64,000 bases of DNA from Terriglobales bacterium (GTDB taxonomy: Bacteria; Acidobacteriota; Terriglobia; Terriglobales; Acidobacteriaceae). Below the pieces are notes generated by a model, which saw only the letters and a program-made list of their open reading frames with translations, searched no databases and was not told the DNA's origin. The stretch is taken from positions 1 through 64,000 of the forward strand of contig JAICWP010000020.1 in the NCBI GenBank assembly GCA_025934735.1, given 5' to 3'. Shown here piece by piece: positions 33,894 to 42,070 of the stretch (within the stretch, counting starts at the first letter, position 1; every line of letters starts with the position of its first letter). The position numbers were made by a program, and so were the translations under genes.

Positions 33894-36163
33894 GAGTGGT
33901 TCGCTATCGCGCCTGGGAGGAACTGCAGCCGCTTGCCGCGCGCTGGAACGAGCTTCTCTCGGCCAGCAGCAGCGACACCTTGTTCCTTACCTGGGAATGG
34001 TGCGAAGCCTGGTGGAAGAACTACGGCGCGGCTCGTCCCTTGTTTGTGCTGGCGGCCTGGGAAGAGGATCGCCTGATTGGGGTAGCGCCCTTTTACGTGG
34101 ATGAAGTCCAACGCTGGGGCACAAACTGGAAATGCCTGCGAATTATCGGCGACGGTTCTAATGATTCCGACTACCTCGATTGCTTTGCTGCTCCGGGCCG
34201 CGAAGCCGAGGCCATGCACGCCTTTATGGACTACCTGCAGGCGGAAAGCGCCGACTGGGATTGGCTCGAGACCAGTGGCACGCCCGCCGATTCGGTCTGC
34301 CTGAATTTGATGACCAGCGCGGCTCGTGAGCGTGGCTGGCATTTCGCCAGCGAATCCATTCCGTGCACTACGTTGCCGCTGCCCGCGTCTTGGGAAGGTT
34401 TTCTGGCCGGCTTGCGCCCGCGTTTCCGCACCAAGGTTCGTTCTTGTTTGGCTGAACTTGAGCAGCAAATCCGCTCTGTACCCAGAGAATGCACGTCGGA
34501 AGCCGAGCTGGATTCTTGGCTCGGAGAATTGTTCGATCTGCACGCCCGCCGCTGGAATACCAAAGGTCAGTCCGGCGTCTTCGGCGCTGCCGCCAAGCGT
34601 TCGTTCTATGGCGATGTTTCCCGCTCCGCCCTGAAACGCGGCTGGCTGGCCTTCCATCGTCTCGATTGGGCCGGGCGTCCGCTCGCTCTGCAGTATGGCT
34701 TCCGGTATGCGAACCGTTTTTACCTGCTGCAGGAAGGTTACGATCCCGCGTTTGAAACCGTGCGGCCAGGCATGGCTCTACGCACCTGGCTCATGCGCCA
34801 CTGGATTCAAGCCGGGCTGGCGGAATACGACTTTCTTGCCGGTGTCACTCCTGCCAAGATGGAATGGGGCTCGCGGGAGAAGATGAGCGTCCGGGTCGTA
34901 TTGGCACCCTCTTCCAGCGCGGCTTGGGTGTGCCTCAAAGGGCCGCAGCTTCGCCGCAGTTTAAAAGATCGTATTCGCAATGTAGTTCCGGAGGCGCTGC
35001 TGTCTGCTCGAGAGCATCTGCGCGACCGAAAGAGGGAACAGATCTCCAGCAACGAAGCCGGTTTCAGCGCAACGCCTCCCACCGTGAAGGGATTGGTTCT
35101 CCGCACGGCAGCGTGCGCCTACCGGAACACGCCGCTGGGCTCAGCGGCACGGCACATCGCCAGTCGCTACACGCTTGGCGCTCAAGGCTTCATGGGCTTG
35201 CAGCGACGCGCTATGCCGGCATGCCAGATTTTTGTCTATCACCGGGTTAACGATGATCGAGACCCCTTCTTCTATGCCACTCCGGTGGCCGAGTTTGAGC
35301 GCCAGATGGAATATCTGGCCAGGAATTTCCGCATGGCTTCATTGGACGACCTTGCCGGCGGGAGTTTCCCCGTGAATGGGCATAAGTGCTGTGTCGCGGT
35401 TACCTTCGACGATGGCTATCGCGATAACTTCACCTACGCTTTTCCAATTCTGAAGAAGCTGGGCATCCCAGCGACTGTATTTCTTGCTACCGGCTGCATT
35501 GAGAGCGGCGAGCTTCCCTGGTATGACCAGGTGCGCCTGGCTTTCAAGTTAACCATGCGGCCGCGGTTTTCCCTGGAATCGGTTGGCGGCCCAAGCGCCT
35601 CCCTGGAGACTGCCTCCCGAAGAGTGGAAGCGTCTGAGCGCACGCTGGCCTGGCTGCGCGGGCTGGATGAATCCGGCCGGAGCCGCGGCCTGACACACGT
35701 ATTTTGCGAGCTGGGTGTCCCCGCCGGTCTCAACCTGCGCAACACCATGCTGCGCTGGGAGGACATCCGCCTGATGGCCAAGCAGGGAATTGCCTTCGGC
35801 GCCCACACCGTTACCCATCCTGTGCTGGCTGGCTTGTCGCTAGAGCGCCTGCAAGAAGAGATTGGTGGATCCAAGCGGACGGTCGAAGCGCGTTTGCAGC
35901 TTCCCGTCAGGCACTTTGCCTACCCGTTTGGAAAGCATGCCGATTTCGGTCCCCACGCCAAACGCGTGGTGCAGGAAGCGGGCTTCCAGACCGCCGCCAC
36001 CACGGTCTTCGGCATTAACGGGCAGGGAGATGACCGTTTCGAACTCAAGCGTTTGGGCCTGTGGGAACGCGACATGGGCCTGTTTGGCCTGCGGCTGGAT
36101 TGGTACCGCATGGGTGGCGGCAGTACGCCGGACGAATCGAAACAAGAGGTGAGGGCACAATGA
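33890..36163 (+). CDS. Fusion: CelD/BcsL-type GNAT acyltransferase + NodB polysaccharide deacetylase
   Basis: From the GTG at 33890, which overlaps the previous stop as GTGA, the protein is 757 residues. Residues 1 to about 375 form a BcsL/CelD-like acetyltransferase (LFLTWEWCEAWWKNYG, GFRYANRFYLLQEGYDPAFE, YDFLAGVTPAKMEWG). After a 60-residue linker, the remainder is a NodB deacetylase with QIFVYHRVNDDRDPFFYATP, motif 1 VTFDDGYRDNFTYAFP and motif 2 GAHTVTHPVLAGLS. One polypeptide thus carries an acyl-adding and an acetyl-removing module. Both are usually separate proteins in EPS clusters. There is no signal peptide, so both act in the cytoplasm. ATGA overlap to the methyltransferase gene follows. 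Confidence 0.88.
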   Translation: MRVVRYRAWEELQPLAARWNELLSASSSDTLFLTWEWCEAWWKNYGAARPLFVLAAWEEDRLIGVAPFYVDEVQRWGTNWKCLRIIGDGSNDSDYLDCFAAPGREAEAMHAFMDYLQAESADWDWLETSGTPADSVCLNLMTSAARERGWHFASESIPCTTLPLPASWEGFLAGLRPRFRTKVRSCLAELEQQIRSVPRECTSEAELDSWLGELFDLHARRWNTKGQSGVFGAAAKRSFYGDVSRSALKRGWLAFHRLDWAGRPLALQYGFRYANRFYLLQEGYDPAFETVRPGMALRTWLMRHWIQAGLAEYDFLAGVTPAKMEWGSREKMSVRVVLAPSSSAAWVCLKGPQLRRSLKDRIRNVVPEALLSAREHLRDRKREQISSNEAGFSATPPTVKGLVLRTAACAYRNTPLGSAARHIASRYTLGAQGFMGLQRRAMPACQIFVYHRVNDDRDPFFYATPVAEFERQMEYLARNFRMASLDDLAGGSFPVNGHKCCVAVTFDDGYRDNFTYAFPILKKLGIPATVFLATGCIESGELPWYDQVRLAFKLTMRPRFSLESVGGPSASLETASRRVEASERTLAWLRGLDESGRSRGLTHVFCELGVPAGLNLRNTMLRWEDIRLMAKQGIAFGAHTVTHPVLAGLSLERLQEEIGGSKRTVEARLQLPVRHFAYPFGKHADFGPHAKRVVQEAGFQTAATTVFGINGQGDDRFELKRLGLWERDMGLFGLRLDWYRMGGGSTPDESKQEVRAQ

Positions 36164-36981
36164 AGCACGATAGACCGGGAACAACAGGCGGCGTTCAGAC
36201 ACTGGCGCAACGCCATTCCGTAGAAGAGAGTTTCCACGATGTCAAAGCGCAGCGCGATACGCCAATACCGGCGCGCACGGACTTCTACTCGTCCGGAGTC
36301 GGTGATGAGCAGACCCAAATCCTGATGGACACGGCGGGCTGCCTCGTCGGAAAGCGGGTGCTCGATTTCGGCTGCGGTCTGGGACAGACCAGCCGCATGT
36401 ACGCCGAGCGCGGCGCGGTGCGGGTTGAGGGTTTCGACATTTCCAGCGAAAGCATTCGCATTGCCACCAAGAACGCCAAGCGCGATGGCCTGGATGACCG
36501 CGTGTTCTTCCGCCACCTGGCGGCGGAGGACATTGATTATGACGACAACTCTTTTGACGTCGTCATCGGCAAGGCAATTCTCCACCACACCGACCTGGAG
36601 AAAACTGCCCGCCAGCTCAACCGCGTGCTGGTCCCCGGCGGCACGGCCTACTTCCTGGAACCTCTGGCTCACAACCCGTTTCTCAACCTGTTCCGCTGGC
36701 TCACTCCATCCCGCCGGACCCCCACGGAAAAGCCGCTGAGCGTCCACGACCTTAACGTCTTTCGCCGCTACTTCTTCGTGAATTACCACGGAATGTATTT
36801 GTTCACCTTGCTTTCTCACTTCCTTTTGGTGCTGACTGGCTCCAGGAAGCTCTTTGCCAAATCTCACGACGTCTTGCGGCGCTGGGAACAACCGGTGCTG
36901 AGGCGCTTTCCCGGCTTGCAAAAATATTGCTGGTCGGCGGTTATGGTGTTCGAGAAACCTTATAGCCGGACGGAATCCTGA
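36160..36981 (+). CDS. SAM-dependent methyltransferase
   Basis: The 273-residue class I methyltransferase has motif I VLDFGCGLGQTSRMYAERG near 67-85, the post-I acidic residue in VEGFDISSESI and motif IV FDVVIGKAILHHTDLEKTAR. Its frame runs further upstream inside the fusion gene, but the ATG at 36160 overlaps the previous stop as ATGA and gives a normal length. The target is probably a sugar hydroxyl or carboxyl of the repeat unit, because of the context only. The next gene starts three bases after its stop. Confidence 0.88.
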   Translation: MKHDRPGTTGGVQTLAQRHSVEESFHDVKAQRDTPIPARTDFYSSGVGDEQTQILMDTAGCLVGKRVLDFGCGLGQTSRMYAERGAVRVEGFDISSESIRIATKNAKRDGLDDRVFFRHLAAEDIDYDDNSFDVVIGKAILHHTDLEKTARQLNRVLVPGGTAYFLEPLAHNPFLNLFRWLTPSRRTPTEKPLSVHDLNVFRRYFFVNYHGMYLFTLLSHFLLVLTGSRKLFAKSHDVLRRWEQPVLRRFPGLQKYCWSAVMVFEKPYSRTES

Positions 36982-36984
36982 GCC

Positions 36985-38280
36985 ATGAGCGATGTGCTCC
37001 TGAACTCGGCGCGGGAACCGCGGGTGGCAGTCCCGGGACGGTCGTCATCCGCCCAGCCTCCAGTGCTGATTCTCAACCTTTTCTATAGCGGGTTGGGAAT
37101 TGCGCGCGACCTGGCCGGCCGTGGAGTGCGCGTCATCGGTCTTTCCGCCCATCGCGAAATCTACGGCAATCGTTCCCGCTATTGCGAAGTGCTTTTCTGC
37201 CCCAACTCGCAGGAGGAACCTGGGCAATTGGCTGAGTTCCTGCTGCGCAAAGGGCCTGAACTACAGGGAGCGGTTATTTTTCCCACCCGGGACGCCGATG
37301 TCATGTTCCTGGACGATTTCCGCGAAGAACTGGAGCGCTGGTATCGGCTGGCAATTCCATCACGCCATTGTTTGCGGCGCGCCACCGACAAGGGCTTGCT
37401 CGTCGAGGCCGCCCTCCAGGCCGGCGTCCCCGTTCCGCGCACGGTAACCGTGCAGAGCGCCAAAGATCTGGCCCGTGTTCCCCATGAGGTCGGCTTTCCC
37501 TGCGTCGTCAAACCCGTCAGTTCCGTGCATTGGCGCGTGGGCGGCAATTGGGACCTGGTGGGTGGCAAAAAGGGTTTTCGGATAAATGATTTTCAGGAGC
37601 TCTGTTCCGAATACCAGCGCCTCACCGCCATTCACCCCCAACTGCTGGTGCAGGAGTGGATAGCGGGGCCTGTGGACCAGATCGCTGTTCTCGGCGGATA
37701 CGTGGGCGACAACTCCCAGCCTCTGGCCTTTTTCACCGCCCACAAAATTGTTCAGGCTCCGGAAGATTGCGGCACCGGTTGCATTGTGGAAAGCATTGAC
37801 ATCCCCGAATTGCTGGAGCCCACAGTCCGCCTTTTCAAGGCGCTCGACTACACGGGTATGGCTGAAGTGGAATACAAACGTGATTCTGTCACTGGGGATT
37901 TTAAGCTGATTGAGATCAACACCCGTCACTGGGACCAGCATCAACTGGGGCGGGCCAGCGGCATCAATCTGACCTGGGTTGCGTATTCCCATCTGATTGG
38001 ACAGGCGGTATCGCCCGAGCCCCGCCCCATCCAGCGCCGCAAATGGATTGCCGAGGACGCCTTTCTGCTGTACGCCGCCACCGGCCTGTGGCGCCGTGAA
38101 CTGCGTCTCTCCCAGCTTCGCCGTCAAATTTCAGGCCGCAAGATGTATGGGATCTTCAGCTGGCAGGATCCGCTACCATTTATCAGCTATTTTGCCGCCA
38201 GCGTGGTGCCGAGCCTGGTCAAGGCAGCATGCAGGAAATTCTGGAAAGGAATGAAGGGAAATGAAGTTCGGTCTCACTAA
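36985..38280 (+). CDS. ATP-grasp enzyme (carboxylate-amine ligase type), first copy
   Basis: The 431-residue protein has a pre-ATP-grasp Rossmann-like part (PVLILNLFYSGLGIARDLAG), the nucleotide-binding stretch VGFPCVVKPVSS near 165 and the metal-binding end MAEVEYKRDSVTGDFKLIEI followed by NTR. Relatives join a carboxylate to an amine at the cost of ATP. In this operon it may attach an amino acid to a uronic acid or amino sugar. It shares the general plan of the enzyme at 45931-47199. The last 20 bases overlap the start of the propeller gene. Confidence 0.85.
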   Translation: MSDVLLNSAREPRVAVPGRSSSAQPPVLILNLFYSGLGIARDLAGRGVRVIGLSAHREIYGNRSRYCEVLFCPNSQEEPGQLAEFLLRKGPELQGAVIFPTRDADVMFLDDFREELERWYRLAIPSRHCLRRATDKGLLVEAALQAGVPVPRTVTVQSAKDLARVPHEVGFPCVVKPVSSVHWRVGGNWDLVGGKKGFRINDFQELCSEYQRLTAIHPQLLVQEWIAGPVDQIAVLGGYVGDNSQPLAFFTAHKIVQAPEDCGTGCIVESIDIPELLEPTVRLFKALDYTGMAEVEYKRDSVTGDFKLIEINTRHWDQHQLGRASGINLTWVAYSHLIGQAVSPEPRPIQRRKWIAEDAFLLYAATGLWRRELRLSQLRRQISGRKMYGIFSWQDPLPFISYFAASVVPSLVKAACRKFWKGMKGNEVRSH

Positions 38281-39448
38281 GTTCACCATCTCGCTTGACC
38301 GCCTCACCGGGGCTTGTGCGCGTCCACTGCTGGCCGCCATGTTTGCTTCGTGGTTTATGCTCGCCCTGACCCTGCCCGCCTGGTCGCAAACTACCTGGCA
38401 GACGGAAGTGGTGGACGATGGCGGCGGCACGCAAGATGTAGGACGCTCGGCCTCACTGGGCCTTGACCGCAATGGCAACGTGCACATTGCCTATTACAAT
38501 ATGTCTCGCGACGCGCTCTGGTATGCGTTCCGCCAAAAAAACAGTAGCCGCTGGTCCAAAATGCCGGTGGAAGGCCACACTGGCTCCTATCTCTCTCTAG
38601 CCGTGGACTCCCTGGGCCATCCTCACATTTCCTGCGTGGACAAGTGGGAGGACGGCCTGCACTACGATTATTGGGACGGCAAAACCTGGCACGGGCAGAT
38701 CATTGACCCGTCGCGCGTGGACTATTACAACTCCATCCAGCTCGATGCCAACGATCACCCCAGAATCAGCTACTACCTGTATCACAACCAGGAAGGCCAT
38801 TATGTGTTGCGCTTGAAATACGCCTTCTTCGATGGCCAGAAATGGTTTATTCAGACGGTGGACCGCCACCAGGGCACAGGCAAGTGGAATTCTTTGGCTT
38901 TGGATCGTGCCGGCAACCCCCACATCGCGTACTCGCAAGTCGGTCTCGGTGATCTCCTCTATGCCCACTGGAATGGTTCGGAATGGCAGTATGGGGATGC
39001 GGATTCCAGGCGCTTGTCCGGCAGTTACGTAGGCGAAGGCAACAGCATTGACGTGGACCAGGCAGGAAATCCTCACATCGCCTCTTTTGACCTAACCAAA
39101 AAGGCGGTTCGCTATGCCTATCGGGATGGCAAGCAATGGAAGGCCGAAACTGTGGACCAGCTCAGCGACAAGGCGGAACTGGACCACGTTTCCCTCAAAG
39201 TGGATGCCCAGGGACATCCGCATCTTGCTTATTACGACGCCGGCGCCGGTGTGCTGAAATATGCGGTGCGCGGCGCAGATGGCTGGCAGATCCAGATTGT
39301 GGATCGCAGCGAGAATGTGGGTTTGAACCCGTCGTTGTTCCTGGACGCGCAGGGAACTCCGTACATCGCTTACGTTGACGTCACCAAACATAGCTTAAAG
39401 CTGGCCCACATGATCTCGTCTCCAGAATCTGCCAAGATCAAAAAATGA
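38261..39448 (+). CDS. Secreted beta-propeller-like repeat protein
   Basis: The 395-residue protein has a late signal segment (PLLAAMFASWFMLALTLPAW, ending at WSQ, about residue 43) and then repeats of about 48 residues with the core 'D--G-PHI-Y-D', for example DSLGHPHISCVDKWEDGLHY, DRAGNPHIAYSQVGLGDLLY and DAQGTPYIAYVDVTKHSLKL. About seven copies fit a beta-propeller. GAAGGGAA lies before the ATG. It is the only secreted protein inside the tightly packed biosynthetic part of the operon and overlaps genes on both sides (20 bases before, ATGA after). It could be a polymer-binding or assembly protein; function unknown. Confidence 0.75.
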   Translation: MKFGLTKFTISLDRLTGACARPLLAAMFASWFMLALTLPAWSQTTWQTEVVDDGGGTQDVGRSASLGLDRNGNVHIAYYNMSRDALWYAFRQKNSSRWSKMPVEGHTGSYLSLAVDSLGHPHISCVDKWEDGLHYDYWDGKTWHGQIIDPSRVDYYNSIQLDANDHPRISYYLYHNQEGHYVLRLKYAFFDGQKWFIQTVDRHQGTGKWNSLALDRAGNPHIAYSQVGLGDLLYAHWNGSEWQYGDADSRRLSGSYVGEGNSIDVDQAGNPHIASFDLTKKAVRYAYRDGKQWKAETVDQLSDKAELDHVSLKVDAQGHPHLAYYDAGAGVLKYAVRGADGWQIQIVDRSENVGLNPSLFLDAQGTPYIAYVDVTKHSLKLAHMISSPESAKIKK

Positions 39449-40596
39449 CGCGCCGGCCAGCTACATCCCGATCCGTGGTTGCGCTCGTAGCGCCCCTTCC
39501 TCCACCCTACGGGGGCATGACACTGCAGGCGGAGAGACTGCGGTCACGGCTGCTGGCTGAAGGCGTATCACTGCTGGTTATCCCAACCAACCCCCAAGCA
39601 CCAGTCGGATTGCGCTTTTTTCGCCGCATCCCGGTCTTCCGCACCGTGATTCGTGAAGCTCAGTACCTGTTTTCCCTGCGCCGGTTGTTTTCCCGGCGTG
39701 TAGCCGTTGTGCACCACCTGTCGGCTTCCGGGCTGTATTTCTTTCTCCACTCCGCCCCCGTGCTGATGCTGGCGCGGATCGCCGGTAAGCGGGCGATCCT
39801 TAATTACCGGGGTGGCCGGGCCGCCGATTTCCTGAGCGCCTGGTCTTGGGTGGCTGTGCCCATCATGCGGCTCGCCGATCAGGTTGCCGTCCCTTCGGAG
39901 TTTCTGCAGCGCGTTTTCGCTGGCTACGGAATCACCAGCGTGCTGCTGCCCAATATTGCTGAAGGCGGCCTTTTTTCTTTTTGTGAACGGAAGGCGTTCT
40001 CTCCCCGGCTGCTGGTCACGCGCAATTTAGAGCCCATGTACAACCTGGAATGCGTTCTACGCGCTTTCCGCATTGTGCAAACTCAATTTCCGGAAGCGGT
40101 GCTCGGCATCGTCGGCAGCGGCAGCCAGGAGGTTCGCTTGCGCCACTTGGTGGACGAATTGCGTCTCGCGGGCGTGACTTTTTACGGCGCCGTTCGCAAC
40201 CAAGATCTACCCGCCATCTACGCGGCACACGACATTTACGTTAATGCCTCCTCAGTGGATAACTTTCCCGGCGCCCTGGTCGAGGCCGCTTGCTCGGGCC
40301 TGGTTATTGTGACCACCAGGGCCGGCGGCATTCCTGACATGTTGCCCGACCGGGAACGGGCGCTGCTGGTCCCCTTGAATGATCACGAGGCCCTCGCCCT
40401 GGGGGTGCTGGAGTGTCTGCGGAACCAGCAGTTCGCTCACAAATTGGCGCAAGCGGCGCATGTGTGGGCTGGACAATTTTCCTGGGCCAACGTTTTCCCC
40501 CGGCTCATGGACTGTTATGGGATGGCTGGCTCGTTGCCGCAGGCGCCGCCGCGGGAAGAAACAATATCTATCTTGGAGAGCAGTGAAGTGCGCTAA
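39445..40596 (+). CDS. Family 4 glycosyltransferase
   Basis: The 383-residue GT-B enzyme opens with VALVAPLPPPYGGMTLQAER, the PPYGG motif common in GT4 enzymes of polysaccharide clusters. Its donor site has RLLVTRNLEPMYNLECVLRA, LGIVGSGSQEVRLRHL and VNASSVDNFPGALVEAACSG with the usual acidic residues. It starts at ATGA, overlapping the propeller gene. It belongs to no XrtA-specific family that I recognise, so it may add a strain-specific sugar. Confidence 0.87.
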   Translation: MTRRPATSRSVVALVAPLPPPYGGMTLQAERLRSRLLAEGVSLLVIPTNPQAPVGLRFFRRIPVFRTVIREAQYLFSLRRLFSRRVAVVHHLSASGLYFFLHSAPVLMLARIAGKRAILNYRGGRAADFLSAWSWVAVPIMRLADQVAVPSEFLQRVFAGYGITSVLLPNIAEGGLFSFCERKAFSPRLLVTRNLEPMYNLECVLRAFRIVQTQFPEAVLGIVGSGSQEVRLRHLVDELRLAGVTFYGAVRNQDLPAIYAAHDIYVNASSVDNFPGALVEAACSGLVIVTTRAGGIPDMLPDRERALLVPLNDHEALALGVLECLRNQQFAHKLAQAAHVWAGQFSWANVFPRLMDCYGMAGSLPQAPPREETISILESSEVR

Positions 40597-40626
40597 GTAA
40601 GGCACGGAATACTTGGAGAATATGCA

Positions 40627-42030
40627 TTGGAGTCGCTGAATAGAGCTTACGGGTCGCTGGTCCGCGGGGTCGTTTTCCCCTTGCAGGAACTGTGCAAGGG
40701 ACACCGCACCCTGGGCATGATCCGGGAAATGAAGGCCGCGGAAACCCTGCCGACAGCCGATCTGCAGCGCCTTCAGCAGCAGCGTCTCCAAGCGCTTCTG
40801 CTTCATGCTTTCCACAAGGTCGAATACTATCGTGGTTGGTTCGACGCCTCGGGCTTGCGGCCTCAGGACATTCAGGCTGTCCCCGACCTCACCCGTTTGC
40901 CCTTTCTGACCAAGGAGATAATTCGCGAAAACCTGGACCGGCTGAAAAGCTCTGACGCAGCCGGCGTGCAGCGTATGGCCACCGGCGGCTCCACCGGCAA
41001 ACCTCTCACCTTTTATCTCGGCCCTACTCGGGTCAGCAGCGATGTTGCCGCTCGCTGCCGGGCTGAGGGATGGTGGGGCATGGGCATGGGCGACCAGGAA
41101 TTTGTCTTCTGGGGCTCGCCCATCGAGCTCAAGAGGCAAGACAGAATCCGTCAGCTGCGCGACCGAGTCTTCCGCACCCAGCTGTGCTCCGCGTTTGAAA
41201 TGAGCCCGGCGGTCATGAATCACTTCCTGGATGACATGGAGCGCCGCGGCTGCAAGAAGGTGTTCGGCTATCCCAGCTCCATCGCCCTGCTCTGCCAGCA
41301 TGCGCAGAAGGAAGGCCGGGACTTGCGCAAGCTCGGGGTGCGTGCCGCCTTTGTGACCGCCGAATACCTGTGGGACCATTGGCGCCAGGTCATCAGCGAC
41401 ACCTTCGGCTGCCCTGTGGCGAACGGCTACGGCGGTCGCGATAGTGGCTTCATCGCTCACGAGTGTCCAGCCGGCGGCATGCACATTACCGCCGATCGCC
41501 TCATCGTCGAGATCGTGGACGAGCAGGGGCGGCCTTTACCTCCCGGCCAGAGCGGCGAAATCGTAGTCACTCATCTGGATACTCCGGAAATGCCCTTTAT
41601 TCGCTATCGCACGGGCGATGTGGGCGCCCTTTCCGCCGCCGCTTGCAGGTGCGGGCGCACTCTCCCGTTGCTGGAGCGTATCGAGGGCCGCAAGACGGAT
41701 TTTGTGCTTGCCCCGGGTGGCCGTACTCTGCACGGGCTCTCGCTTATTTACGTGCTGCGCGAACTCAATGGCATCGAACAGTTTCGCATCACCCAAAAAG
41801 CTCTCGACCGCTTTGAAGTTGAGATTGTCACCGCACCCGGCTACGATCGAAGCAGCGAAACCAAAATACGCGATGGCTTCTCGCAGCGACTGCGCCACCC
41901 TGTGGCCGTGAATGTGACATATCCCGCTGCTATCGCCCCCAGTGCCAGCGGAAAGTTTCGCTATGTTATTTCGGAAGTAATTTCGGCAAACGGATTGGCG
42001 GCGAACGGGCAGGAAGTCGGCGTGCGCTAA
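40627..42030 (+). CDS. CapK/PaaK-like adenylate-forming enzyme
   Basis: The 467-residue protein resembles phenylacetate-CoA ligase (PaaK) and the capsule protein CapK. It shows MATGGSTGKPLTFYLGPTRV (the STG phosphate loop), VTAEYLWDHWRQVISDTFG, GYGGRDSGFIAHECPAGGMH and FIRYRTGDVGALSAAACRCG. It should activate a carboxylic acid as an adenylate, perhaps for transfer to the polysaccharide by the GNAT or FemAB enzymes of the operon. The start is a TTG at 40627 with GGAG nine bases before it; no in-frame ATG fits. The true substrate is unknown, and aromatic acid catabolism is unlikely in this setting. Confidence 0.87.
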   Translation: MESLNRAYGSLVRGVVFPLQELCKGHRTLGMIREMKAAETLPTADLQRLQQQRLQALLLHAFHKVEYYRGWFDASGLRPQDIQAVPDLTRLPFLTKEIIRENLDRLKSSDAAGVQRMATGGSTGKPLTFYLGPTRVSSDVAARCRAEGWWGMGMGDQEFVFWGSPIELKRQDRIRQLRDRVFRTQLCSAFEMSPAVMNHFLDDMERRGCKKVFGYPSSIALLCQHAQKEGRDLRKLGVRAAFVTAEYLWDHWRQVISDTFGCPVANGYGGRDSGFIAHECPAGGMHITADRLIVEIVDEQGRPLPPGQSGEIVVTHLDTPEMPFIRYRTGDVGALSAAACRCGRTLPLLERIEGRKTDFVLAPGGRTLHGLSLIYVLRELNGIEQFRITQKALDRFEVEIVTAPGYDRSSETKIRDGFSQRLRHPVAVNVTYPAAIAPSASGKFRYVISEVISANGLAANGQEVGVR

Positions 42031-42070
42031 GAATTCTGCCGGCCACGGCCTGGCAGAAGGTCAATTTAAT

